Shown here one piece after another: positions 46,620 through 56,800 of a stretch of DNA of 64,000 nucleotides. Each line of letters opens with the position of its first letter. Position 1 is the first letter of the stretch. The notes beneath the pieces were generated by a model, which was not told the DNA's origin, made no database searches, and was given only the letters and a program-made list of their open reading frames with translations. Position numbers and translations under genes: made by a program. The DNA is taken from NCBI GenBank assembly GCA_036426205.1, contig CM071567.1, positions 292,636,405-292,700,404 on the forward strand, given 5' to 3'. This stretch comes from Ascaphus truei (lineage: Eukaryota > Chordata > Amphibia > Anura > Ascaphidae).

Positions 46620-47560
46620 GATTGAAAGGTTGTTCAGACAAAACAATCCAAACCCTTTTACAAGCAAGGAAAAGTTCCACATCGAAAGTATACCATAGAA
46701 TCTGGCTTTGCTTTCGCGATTGGTGTGAAAAAGAAAAACAGAATTCCTTTCACCTAGAATTGTATCAATTGTGGAGTTCCTGCAAAAAGGATTTGAGAAA
46801 GGTCTCAGTCTTAGCTCATTGAAAGTACAGGTGTCTGCACTATCAGCCTTGTTGGAAAGAAATCTGGCAATGGAAAGATTGATCATCAGATTCTTTCAGG
46901 CAGTTAAAAGGTTAAGGCCTCAAATCAAGAACAGGGTACCTACATGGGACTTGTCCCTAGTATTGGATGTACTAACAGCATCTCCGTTTGAACCTATACA
47001 GGAGATAGGCTTAAAATGGTTATCATGGAAGATGGCGTTTTTGATAGCAATCACCTCAGCAAGGAGAGTGGGAGAACTACAGGCTCTATTAGCCAAGGAG
47101 CCATTCCTAGTCATACATCAAGACAAGGCAGTTCTCAGACCAGTGCAGCAACTCCTGCCAAAAGTTGTATCACAGTTCCATATGAATCAAGAAATTGTGA
47201 TTCCGACATTCTGTCCAGAACCAAAGAATAAGAAAGAAGAAAGACTACACAAATTAGACGTGGTAAGATGTCTAAAAGTGTACCTGGAAAGGATGCGAGA
47301 TATCAGAAAGTCAGACAGACTATTCATCAATTCCAGAGGGACCGAAGAAAGGTCAAGAAGCATCAAAGACAACAATTTCCCAGTGGATAGTGTCTTGTAT
47401 TAAAAGGCTTATGAAAGCAAAGGACAAGATAAACCTTGGAACATTAAAGCTCATTCTACAAGGGCCATGTCTACTTCATGGGCATTTAAAGCCCAGGATA
47501 CACCAGGACAGATATGCATAGCGGCAGTCTGGTCCTCATTCAATACATTCTTGAAATAGT
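46620..47560 (+). pseudogene. DIRS tyrosine recombinase, interrupted
   Basis: Begins RLKGCSDKTIQT and SKVYHRIWLCFRDW. The main frame 46771-47403 (210 residues) holds the box I arginine in ITSARRVGEL (R98/R99). After a frameshift, the box II H-S-T-R follows at 47452-47463 (AHSTRAMSTSW). At the nucleophile position, just after NTFLK, a TAG stands at 47556-47558 where a tyrosine is expected. The enzyme normally joins a circular DNA intermediate to the target without a DDE integrase. This copy lacks an open catalytic end. Confidence 0.85.
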
Positions 47561-47725
47561 CAGACTAGACTTACAATCATCAGCTGACGCAAGCTTTGGT
47601 CGTAGAGTGATAGAATCTGTAGTGAAATAAGTATAAGGTGTATTAATAAAGGTCAAACTGATAAGGCATTAACTGGTGGTGTTTATTCTGATGTATCCCT
47701 CCCTAAAAATGTTCACTGCTTCGGT

Positions 47726-48052
47726 ATGTCCCAATGGTGCCCACTGCCAGGGTGATCAGGAAAGGAGAAAATTTAAAACAACTTACCGTAATTTTCTTTT
47801 CCTGGAACCATGGCAGTGGGCACATAGTTACCCTCCCTATGTATGTCTAATGCCTATCAGTTATATATTTTCAGCTATGGAAGAATCGTAAGACTAATGT
47901 GCAGGTAGAGGGAGGGGCCTTATATGGCCTACCTGCAAAAGTCTACTTCCTGTCCTACCTAGAGTGAGAAGGGATTAACCCAATGGTGCCCACTGCCATG
48001 GTTCCAGGAAAAGAAAATTACGGTAAGTTGTTTTAAATTTTCTCCTTTCCCC
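47726..48052. repeat. DIRS 3' terminus with an additional inverted block
   Basis: 47726-47760 is the inverse of the element's left end. Then GGAGAAAATTTAAAACAACT...GTAATTTTCTTTTCC (47764-47804) is mirrored by GGAAAAGAAAATTACGG...ATTTTCTCC (48007-48052), enclosing a further copy of the GGCAGTGGGCAC terminus and of the sequence found at 42430-42530. The block can form a long stem. DIRS elements are known to carry inverted termini plus an internal complementary region; this arrangement appears to be a variant. Confidence 0.7.
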
Positions 48053-48054
48053 TT

Positions 48055-48222
48055 ATGAGATATCATTGGATGATATTTTACTGGGTGTTTTTTGTTAGCC
48101 TTCCTCTGGATCATTAAGTACGTAAGTACGGATATAGGATAAAGTATCTGGTGTCTAAATTTAGCATAGGTTGAACTTGATGGACGCATGTCTTTTTTCA
48201 ACCTCATCTACTATGTAACTAC
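48055..48222 (+). mobile_element. CR1-like LINE 3' tail, distal half
   Basis: TTGTTAGCCTTCCTCTGGAT, GGTTGAACTTGATGGACG, TTTTTCAACCTCATCTACTA and a closing TATGTAAC form the conserved 3' end of an amphibian CR1-type LINE, ending in a short tandem tail. Continues the half at 42190-42382. Confidence 0.8.
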
Positions 48223-48784
48223 AGGTATGTAACCTCTGGAGTGCCGGTTCTTCCTAATGTAGGATTTTGCTTTCACTGGATTATCCCCTTGCGGGGTGTT
48301 ACTGTGCACCCGAGGTGGTTTGCATTGTTTTTTTGAGAGCAACATGTGTGTGTGTGTATATCTCATGAATTCTAACAGTGAGTGAGGAGGCCTCCCAATA
48401 TATTTTATAAAGTGAGTGTGAATGCACTAATCTGATGGGGGATGTCACACATTTGCAAGTTCAGTATAAATATCTCCGGAAACCACTTCACTTCTGATTT
48501 AACTTTTTTGACAACCCTCCACCTCCCCTCACAACAGGCAAGATTACTTGATAAGAGCTTGGGATGTTTTTCTTATTTATTTTGATGGGCTAAATATTTG
48601 TGCACATGCTTCTTTTACAATTTATGGATTGTGACTGACTAAATTAAATCCAAAAGGACGTGCTTGGTAAAATAAACTGAATTGGCTTCACGCTTGTTAC
48701 AGTTCGTGGTCAGATATGCCAAATGACTCCTTTACATTCTAGTTTTGCCAATAACCCTTTTGATTCCTTTCTTTTCTCTTGCAG
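48223..48784. other. SEL1L3 intron, fold-back arm remnants
   Basis: 48234-48280 is the inverse of 42005-42062. A (GT)n run at about 48345-48360 is followed by CATGAATTCTAACAGTGA, a near-direct copy of CATGGATTCTAACAGTGA at 42006, perhaps the outer duplication of the whole nested insertion. The acceptor TTTTCTCTTGCAG precedes the exon. Confidence 0.55.
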
Positions 48785-48906
48785 GTTTACCTTCTCAGTT
48801 TGGATGTATTTGCTTCGCCATTGCACGAGTCATCTATGTGGCATCATACACCATGTTGATACTAATAACCTGTACGCCTCACCACTATTATTTCTAACTG
48901 CCGAAG
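48785..48906 (+). CDS. SEL1L3: SEL1L3 exon 4 (intact, right arm), GC donor
   Basis: 122 bp after CTTGCAG. With the preceding AT it reads MFTFSVWMYLLRHCTSHL, then CGIIHHVDTNNLYASPLLFL and TAEG. Human SEL1L3 has [20 protein letters not shown] and VDSNEMYGTPSVFLTEEG. The frame requires the exon to end at GAAG, where the intron starts GCAAGT rather than GT. This is a typical GC-AG donor (AAG|GCAAGT). The exon joins the one at 49714 to form the glycine codon G|GT. Confidence 0.92.
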
Positions 48907-49713
48907 GCAAGTCAAGTATCAATCTCTACATAAAAGATGTACGATGAAACATTAGTGGGACGTTTTGTTTTTCTGTGCATCCAGTTACTTTGCGCCATTT
49001 GCAAACCACTATCAGACCCTGTATTGTTCTGAGCCTGTTCAATGAAAGTGTTCTGTATTATTCTCCTTATTGAAGCATTGGATGCTCTCAGATGTAGTCC
49101 TGTTTAAGGTGACAAAATATACTGTAGTATGAGCAGAAGCTCACACTGAGTGTGTTGGGGAAATGATTCGGATCTGTAGTTCCGTGTATCTTTTCTGTGG
49201 ATGTTTAGCCTATATTGTAACTAATATTGGACTGTACGGTCAGAAAAATGTAAATACAGGGAGTTTGTTTTAGATTGTTTCAATAATGTAAACTAAACAA
49301 TGGAAAAAGATCATTTCACTTAAGGGCCATTACAAGTCTAAGCTTATAAGTAGTGCTATGACGCCGTTCCCTCTTTGTGGAATCCTAAATATGCTGCTAT
49401 CTATTCAGTGAGTGTCAATACATTAATATATTTGCAAATGAGGATATAGACATGATAACGTTATCATTATTTTTGAGGCACTGACATATTTCACAGGGCA
49501 ATACAGTGTGGCAGAATAAAGGAGTACTTTAGTGGTGATAGTGCTGCCTTTAAACTGGGTGAAGTCAGCGGGATCCCATTTCAGCGCTTCTTGTGACTTT
49601 GGGCTGAGCCTGCACATTCTATGCACCGCAATGCATATTGTACATTGCCGGCACTATATCCGAAAATATATAAACAAAGTGGTTTTGTGTAACGTTTTTT
49701 CCTGTTTCATCAG
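48907..49713. other. SEL1L3 intron
   Basis: Opens GCAAGT and closes TTTCATCAG. No repeat family or other feature seen. The inverse copy at 30150-30967 has many small differences. Confidence 0.7.
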
Positions 49714-49829
49714 GTCGAGTTCATATTCAGATGCATCTGGTTAGTGGAACAGATTTCGCCGTGTTAACTAACTTTAAGGTTCCTCTGTATAACTGGTTCC
49801 GGCTTGACTTCACTCTTTACGGAAAACAG
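49714..49829 (+). CDS. SEL1L3: SEL1L3 exon 5 (intact, right arm)
   Basis: 116 bp from CATCAG|GT to AAACAG|GTATTGG. It reads GRVHIQMHLVSGTDFAVLTN, then FKVPLYNWFRLDFTLYGKQ. Human SEL1L3 has [21 protein letters not shown] and WFRLDISFNGGQ. This laminin-G-like portion precedes the Sel1 repeats in the family; none of the repeat exons is seen in the window. It ends in phase 0. Confidence 0.92.
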
Positions 49830-50800
49830 GTATTGGGATGTATTCGATTTTCTTTTTAAATGTTCTTTTTTTTGCCAGTGATTTTTAATGTTGATTGTTC
49901 TATATGTAATTAAAATGTGTTTTTTTTTTTTTTTACTTTATCCTAAACTATTTAATAATAAAAACAAAACCTTTTTTTGTTTTAAACAGCCACACAGTGC
50001 CTATGCATTGGGTCAGCATGATTATTTTTAGTTGGTTTAAGATTAAGTCTAGTGGAGTATAGAGCACAATAGTATAAGCTCAAGGATGAAAACATGAGGC
50101 TAGAATAACGGATCTACCCTCTTTTTGGGGTATACAGTACAATGTCCATGAAGAATACATTTTGCTGTGACTTGTGCTTTGGCAACAAGTGGGTACTCAC
50201 AAAATCCGTCTCCCTTTGACGGACAAAATGACAGTATTAATTAGGAATTCCTGTGTTAACGTGACAAATAACAGGCGTCCCCTTCTTAGCTGATTTGTAA
50301 TATCTTCAATGTCCTCACAATTCTGTGCAGCTAAACTCTTTTCATATCTTTCCCATTTCAAAAGCCAAACACTGGAAACAAAAGAATGTCAATAGTCAAC
50401 AAAAAAAAAAGCTGAACTACGCATGTATTTTTTTTATTTATGTAGTGCTGACTAACCAAAACTTTACAGAGTTTTATATAAGGCAAATCACTCGGAAATG
50501 TGATACATTCTTCAAATAAATATGTATATGTGTGTAATAAAAATATACAACCAGTGGCGTGGATGTTTCTCCTAGGAATGGATGCTCCACATGAGATGGG
50601 TAAACATGTAAGGAAAAAAATCACAACATAGTGTAATACTGTTAAACATACATACAAACATGTAACATGAGACGGACGCTGAGAACAACAGGTGACCAAT
50701 TACAAACACATTTAATAAAGTATATCATTAAAAATATATAAAATACATAAAATACATAAAATAGAAACTGATAGGACACTCCAACTCAGGTGGCGGTACC
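49830..50800. other. SEL1L3 intron and end of inverted repeat
   Basis: T-rich run at 49921-49934. The inverted repeat ends near 50285; after it, the sequence from CTTAGCTGATTTG has no counterpart in the window. Nothing else recognised. Confidence 0.6.
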
Positions 50801-51162
50801 TGCTTACCGAAAGTAAGAAGGTATCAGGCAGTGGATAGGTAAGAGTATCCCCTCTATGGTTCCCCCTTGGAACTTGCCAGCTGATGCCCGCAGGCTGACG
50901 AATCCGGACGTATATCCATCCGCGTTTGTACCAGCTCCGTCTGGCGCGCTTTGAGTAGCCGAGCAGGAAGGAATTACTACCTCCAGCAGACACGCGAATC
51001 ATCCGTGTCCACGGCGAACAGAGGTGGATGCCACAAACAGAGGGAGCAGGCACCATCCACGGAGGAGGATACACGTGTGAGCCCAGCAGTTTGTTGCAGC
51101 AGCAGCCATCCATAGAGGGGATACTCTTACCTATCCACTGCCTGATACCTTCTTACTGATCG
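50800..51162. repeat. Fold-back element abutting the third DIRS copy
   Basis: AGAAGGTATCAGGCAGTGGA ... GAGTATCCCCTCTATGG (50815-50862) is inverted at CCATAGAGGGGATACTC ... TCCACTGCCTGATACCTTCT (about 51109-51156). The loop is about 245 bp. DIRS copy 3 starts immediately after the right arm. Confidence 0.75.
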
Positions 51163-54100
51163 CCCTGGCAGTGGGCACCTTTGGGACATACCCAAGCAGT
51201 GACAATTTTAGGGAGGGATACATAAAAAATAAAAACCACCAGTTAATGCCTTTATCAGTTTGATCTTTATTAATACACTTTACACTTTATTTCACTACAG
51301 ATTGTAACACCGCTACATTCGCATCCGTTGTAATTCTTTCCCACTGTACTGGGTGTAGTGTTTGTCCTTTTCCCAGGTTTCGGGTATCTTCCCACCACTT
51401 TAGTTCCTGCTTTGTGTGTGGGTGTAACAAGATTCTTTGTCTTGTGTTTTTGTGATTCCCGTTCCATTGTTGTAAAAAATTGTTTTGTAATGGTCTCATA
51501 TGTAGCGCTGCCCATTTTGTGTTGAAGCGAATTTTCCTAGAAGCTTCATGCATTCTTCTGCTGAAGTTCTGGTTGCTTTCCTGAGCTTCTTTGTTTGCAT
51601 AGCTATGTCTTGCCTCTTTGCGTCTGGCAGTCTCACTTCTCCTTTTGCCGTATCGAATTCTACCCCCAAAAATCTTAATAGTTGAGTGGGTATGAGATGA
51701 CTCTTGTCTCTGTTTATTAACCAACCTTGCTGTTCCAGGAAGGTTATGACCATCTTCTGGTCTTGTTGTAGTTTCTCCAGACTTTTTGATTTTACCAGGA
51801 TGTCCAGGTATGGGTATATTTCTACCCCTCTTTCTCTCATTTCTGCCATTAAAGGGGCTAGAATTTTTGTAAACGTCCTTGGGGAAGTCGCTAGACCAAA
51901 TGGCAGTGCTGTGTACTGATAATGATCTTGGTTCACTGCAAACCTTAGAAATCTCTGGTGTCCCTTTGCTATGGGCACATGTAGATAAGCGTCTTTTAAG
52001 TCTATCGCCACCATCCAGTCTCCTGGTTGTATCTCTTGAATAATCAGGTCCAACGATACCATCTTGAATTTTCTTATTTTCAAGAATGAATTTACCTTTC
52101 TTAGGTCTAGGATTGCTCTGTAATCCCCTGAAGGTTTCTTTACTAGAAATATTCTGGAATAAATTCCACTTCCTCTGTCTTCCTGAGGTACCTTCTTTAT
52201 TACTTCCGCTTGTAATAACTTCTTTAAAGCCGAATTCATTTGCCTTCTTGTTCCCTTGGACTGTACCCATGTTATTAGGCCCATGTTTCATCTTGGTATT
52301 TCTTTGAACTCTATACTGTACCCCTGACTAATGGTTTCCAATACCCAATTGTCCTGTATTGTTTGGGCCCATGTTGCAGAAAACTGCTTCAGTCGCCCTC
52401 CTACTGGCAACTGCTGGGCCCTTTGACCTTCATGTGAACTTGTTCTTGGCAAATGATCCTCTTCCGCCTCGAAAAAGCCGGTTCTGGCTGCCCCTCCATG
52501 TTTGCCTTGGAAACGACCTGCCAGGTCTATATGTCTTTGCTTCCTTATACTGATTTCTATTAGCCTGTTGGAAACCGAATCTTCTGCTCCTGTTTTCCTG
52601 GGGCAAAAAAGTGCTCTTACCTCCTGATGCTTTTGTTATTATGGCATCCAGTTTGTTGCCGAAGAGGAATTCACCTTCAAACGGTAATCCGCATAAGCTA
52701 TTCTTTGACGCTGTGTCAGCCATCCACTGTCTGAGCCATAAAGCCCTTCTTGCCTGATTACCCACACTAAGCAATTATGATTTAGAATGCTATTTTACCG
52801 TCATCCAAAGAAGGCTTTCGCTGTAGTTGTGTCACCACTTTTATTCGGAACAGCTCCGCCTTAAGAATAGCACTCCTTTTAACACCCTTGGTCTATTTCC
52901 CATGTTATATGTTGGCAATCCACTCACTTCGCATATGCCCTTGCTGCTGACGTTGTTGCTATGGCTGGTTTGTAGGATGTTTCCTGGCTGTAACGTCATG
53001 ATTTTTTCAATACTAATCCCATCTATTCATATCCACTAGTGTCATTTGACGCATCTTCACCTCAATTGGGATAGTGGTCTTTTTGTTTTAGACTGTCTGG
53101 ATTATAGCAGTTACCACTTTTGGGTACTAAATCCAATATTTTAACACCTATTACTTGTGGAATGGATACATCTATCCCAATCTCTTTTTAGGTCGTAAAT
53201 ACTTGGACGTCTGGATTGCGTCTCAACTCTGCTTGAATGAGGTCTTTAACACAAACCTGATGAATAGTAATAAACTCTATTTTTTCTTTTTTGAACCCAA
53301 AAAGTATTCTCTTCTTTGTCGGGTTTACTCTCGATCTCTAATTCCCAATGCATGGCCTATGGCCTTGTGATGGATGTGATGCCCACCATGTTTACATCAA
53401 TATCGATTACAACCTTCCATGATACGTGATTCTGATCTATGAATCCATTTCACACCTCTGATACTGAAAACAATCAATGTCTAGAATTATCTGATGAATA
53501 ATTATCCTCTGAAAACAGTTACGTAAATCCAAGGCAATGGATTATAGGGACTCTAAATCTGTTTATTTGCTGAAGGTTTTGTTGTTCATTACTGCTTGAT
53601 TGAACATTACGCATCAACAATCTCGTTTAACTTGCCTCCTTCATTAATAATAGGAAGGAAATGCGTTAATTCGCTACGAATTGGGAATCTCATGCAGCTG
53701 CTTAAGACAATCTTCACACCAATTTTCTTCAATATTAGGCTAAGGTTTCTCGCACAGCTGTGACTCATGTATGTTTCTTATGCCACACTTCCTTTTATGT
53801 TGAAGGGATTCCCCCGTACCCTTATGAAGATTGCGCGTTGGAGGGTAACCATTCCGATCAATCTAGTTTAATAACAACACAAGATAATACTGAAATTAGA
53901 CCCTCTAATGTATATAGCCTCCAATCCGTTCCACATTGTAGAACTAAAGAACTTATAGTGACCTAATTTAGGTATGTGGTGAACTGAACTTTTACGGATA
54001 CTACCCATTTTCGAATCACATTTCCAGAACTGGTTCTAACCGGGGTGGGATCTGACGGGCCAGAACGGGAAGCAGGGGGAGGCGCGTAAAGCACACACAA

Positions 54101-54960
54101 CAACAATCCAAACACGACGCACGACACACACAACAACACATCACACACCAACTACACACAAACGTGTGTATCACGTCGCTGCCTATGACCGTCAACTCAT
54201 GATCTCGTGCAAGCCGAATGTGTACAATGTTGAACGTCACTTTACGCTCTTGGCCCGAAGTAACTTAAAACGCGCTCTCCCGTCTATGGCAGGGTCCGTG
54301 CAATGATTCCCTTACGCACAGCAGTCCAGACGTTAAGCTTGCGGGTCCAATGAGCATTTTTTTTTACGCTCTACAGAATCGTAGGCTGCTACCCCCCCCA
54401 ACTCGCGATTTGTGCCGGGTTCCTGGCGGTTTTGTTACTCCGTCAGCGTACACAACCGCTAGTGCCGGTGTGAGTCATGAGCCTCCAGTGTCCGGGGAAG
54501 TTCAGCTGCAGACTGCTATGCTCCTCTCCTCCTTACCACTTGTCGTGTCCGGTCAGTGGGTTACTTGCACCTGATCCTCCATCACGGCCCGCGGCCTGGC
54601 GACAGCTGCTCCCCACCCACAAATTAGATCTTGGGTTTCCCCCGACTCTATAGGGGTCTCTTCTCTTGAGCCACCCGTCAGGGCGCGTCGATCGGAGCTC
54701 TCAGGGCAGAGACAGAGAGGTTTGTGAGTCCCTGGATAGTGCCACAGAGTACAGTAAGTGAGTCTATTAGAAAATAAAAAATCCTACTCCTGCGTGAGGA
54801 GGAAAAAGACTACGGGTGCAGGTATGAGGGAGGGGGCATTGATATGGCACTATCTGCAACACGTCTATTCCTGTGTTCCTACCTAGTAGGGAAGAAGGGA
54901 TTAACCCAAGGTGACCACTGCCTAGGCGTTGGTCGATCAGGAAAAATAGGATACAGTAAG
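51163..54960 (-). mobile_element. DIRS-type element, copy 3, recombinase-deleted and degraded
   Basis: Termini CCCTGGCAGTGGGCACC at the left and a damaged ACCCAAGGTGACCACTGCC at the right. Read on the minus strand: leader and gag-like region (54750-52400, heavily scrambled), RT (52284-51496), start of RNase H, then an abrupt jump near 51300-51325 from TTDAN directly to the sequence that in the right-arm copy lies at about 47607. Roughly 1.76 kb is missing: RNase H core, adjoining domain and the entire tyrosine recombinase. The copy can only have moved with help in trans, if at all. Confidence 0.88.
51496..52284 (-). pseudogene. DIRS copy 3 RT, long open frame missing one catalytic Asp
   Basis: 262 residues, the longest uninterrupted RT frame in the window: RIFLVKKPSGDYRAILDLRK, MVAIDLKDAYLHVPIAKG, TALPFGLATSPRTF and FLGVEFDTAKGEVRLP are all in one frame. 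The active-site box reads YPYLDILVK, where copies 1 and 2 have two Asp codons. The loss is an exact codon deletion at about 51803-51812, so the frame stays open while the catalytic pair is destroyed. Confidence 0.85.
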
Positions 54961-55229
54961 TATGGGCCTCCTTATGTATTGGTAAAATGTGAGGATAATG
55001 TACTGTGCTACCAATATTTACGCATGGTTCTTCTCCACGCTGCGGTAACGGTTTCTAATAAGAATTCTATTTGTTAAGTATGCCCAATGCTCTTTCAAAG
55101 GTGCAGGCACCCTACAAAATACACGAGTTGCCCCAGAAAATGTAAACGTATCATCTTTTTCAAAATCAGAAGCAAAAAATTGCCCGTGAAATTTTGTTCA
55201 GAGCATATGCAATAATATACGTTCCTCCT
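54961..55229. other. Non-coding, no distinct feature
   Basis: AT-rich sequence between DIRS copy 3 and a LINE fragment; nothing recognised. Confidence 0.5.
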
Positions 55230-55545
55230 TTCCTTAGTGCTACCCCAAAAACTGGACAACCTACCAGAGACTCTCTATATCCACCACCAATCATCTATAG
55301 CTTCTTTCAAATCTAAGGCGTCTCACACCTTAAATTGGTCTGTGAACGTTTTACGCTCATAATATATTATTCTTTAATACGTGCATGCAATGTCTTGTAT
55401 AGAATGATATACTTGTTCTATTATGTAACTGTATTTGTTAACCATGTATTATTTTTGTTTTTACTCTGTCCAGGAACATACTTGAAAACGAGAGGTAACT
55501 CTCAATGTATTACTTCCTGGTAAAATATTTTATAAATAAATAAAT
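55230..55545 (+). mobile_element. L2-like LINE 3' fragment
   Basis: Shows the C-terminal coding remnant (CCCCAAAAACTGGACAACCT; FKS-KAVSH-like peptide in broken frame), then AACATACTTGAAAACGAGAG and a tail ATAAATAAATAAATAA at 55530-55545. Same 3' end as the LINE at 14336-17800, opposite orientation. Confidence 0.8.
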
Positions 55546-55689
55546 AACTATGGCTATACCTCACTAGTACATATAAAGAACAGGGAAGCATATTGCATAA
55601 TCAAGAACAATTTACTTCAATAAAATAGCTGTAGAAACCACCGAATTATCAACACTAAAAGAGACTCAAGTTATACATTTAATCCTTTA

Positions 55690-56080
55690 GATTTTTTATT
55701 TTATTTATTATTTATTTATTAAAAGAGTTTTACACCGGAAGTAATACATTGAGTTACCTCTCGTTTTAAGTATGTCCTAGGCATAGAGTTATGATGACAG
55801 ATCATGGTTGCAAAACATGGGTACATTTAGTGTGAACAGCGTAATTACAATTATATAAAAGACATTGATTTATTTAGGTGAACAGGGTTATAAATTAAAT
55901 TATTAACAACAGTGCATATGAACAGTTAAAAAGATCTAAAATAAGTTTGTAGGCATTTGTGGTTCCAGTTGGACCGTGCAATAGGATTGCGGTTAAGAGA
56001 GGATGACAGTGCCGGAAACCTTGGGGGACACATGAAAGTTCCACAATGGAGTCAGATCTCAAGTTAGAAGTGTGTGTGTG
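55690..56080 (-). mobile_element. L2-like LINE 3' fragment
   Basis: Tail TTATTTATTATTTATTTATT at 55700-55720, then TAATACATTGAGTTACCTCT and AAGTATGTCCTAGGCATAG, the inverse of the shared 3' end. It extends to a coding remnant near 56060 (LRSDSIVELSCVPQ against LRSDSKRLFMVPR in the long copy). Confidence 0.78.
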
Positions 56081-56149
56081 GTTTAAAAACAAGTATAAAT
56101 AACGGCTTTTGTGTGCAAGTGCACATTTGAACCCATTAGTTACTGGTAC

Positions 56150-56800
56150 TCAATGATTTTGTGGTTAATAACCCACAGCCCTCACCACATCATATTCACA
56201 AAATATGGCATTGTGATGGCAAAATACGGACTATACAATTGTTAAACACACAATCCCAGCAAGCTCAAACCCCACCGCATGAGTATATACGCTATATCTC
56301 AAAAGGAGTGCTACTGAGCGAGGCCAAATGTATACAACAAAAGACAGAAATACCCAATGCTACATCCAATGTGACAAAAATACTTAAATATTCTCGTGAA
56401 TAAGGGTCATTTAGTTAAACCCTTTGGCCACAGCATTATAAGCCTGCAAGCCACATCACAGCATGACCAGTAAGCAGGTCCTAACACTAACTGAAAACTC
56501 TCATTTACCTCTGCTGGAGGGAGAATGACCGCAGTGGATCTGTCCACACAGGAACATGAAAAAACCTGCTACTTTAAAAAGTGGGATGGGGTGAGCTTAA
56601 GCCCCTCCTCCCAGGGTTTAAGTTCACCCCACCCCATTTTTTAAAGTAGCAAGTTTTTTTCAGGTCTCTCTGGCCAAAGGGTTTAACTAAATGACCCTTA
56701 CTCACAAGAATATTGAAGTATTTTACTATATATTTTTGTCACATTGGATGTAGCATTGGGCATTTCTGTCTTTTGGACTATACAATTGTATTTCTGATAC
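56150..56800. repeat. Fold-back element
   Basis: 56330-56435 (AAGACAGAAATACCCAATGC ... CATTTAGTTAAACCCTTTGG) is inverted at 56672-56785 (CCAAAGGGTTTAACTAAATG ... GCATTGGGCATTTCTGTCTT). An inner hairpin lies at 56565-56655 (AACCTGCTACTTTAAAAAGT ... TTTTAAAGTAGCAAG). The family also occurs at 19060-19680. Confidence 0.78.

Larger units (their letters stand above)
42383..48052 (+). mobile_element. DIRS-type tyrosine-recombinase retrotransposon, right-arm copy
   Basis: About 5.67 kb. The left terminus CTGATCACCCTGGCAGTGGG is inverted at the right end (CCCACTGCCAGGGTGATCAG, about 47738). Order: terminal repeat, CpG-rich leader with about 100-bp subrepeats (42790-43020), gag-like frame, RT, RNase H, a conserved domain with DLMATHQN, then tyrosine recombinase. 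The right end carries an extra inverted block (47762-48052). This gene order with a recombinase instead of an integrase defines DIRS elements, which integrate without target duplication and are common in amphibians. Several frameshifts and a stop at the recombinase nucleophile position make it inactive as written. Confidence 0.93.
40924..50285. repeat. Giant inverted repeat, right arm
   Basis: Begins with GTGTGTGTCAGTGTGTCTGTCC units, the inverse of 38740-38835, and ends near TAACAGGCGTCCCCTT, the inverse of 29580-29596. It contains intact SEL1L3 exons, a CR1 3' tail, a DIRS element and intron sequence. Reading frames here are longer than in the left arm throughout. Confidence 0.92.

Noticed and set aside
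50712..51113. 133-codon minus-strand frame
   Set aside because: It spans the loop and arms of a fold-back element and has no recognisable domain.
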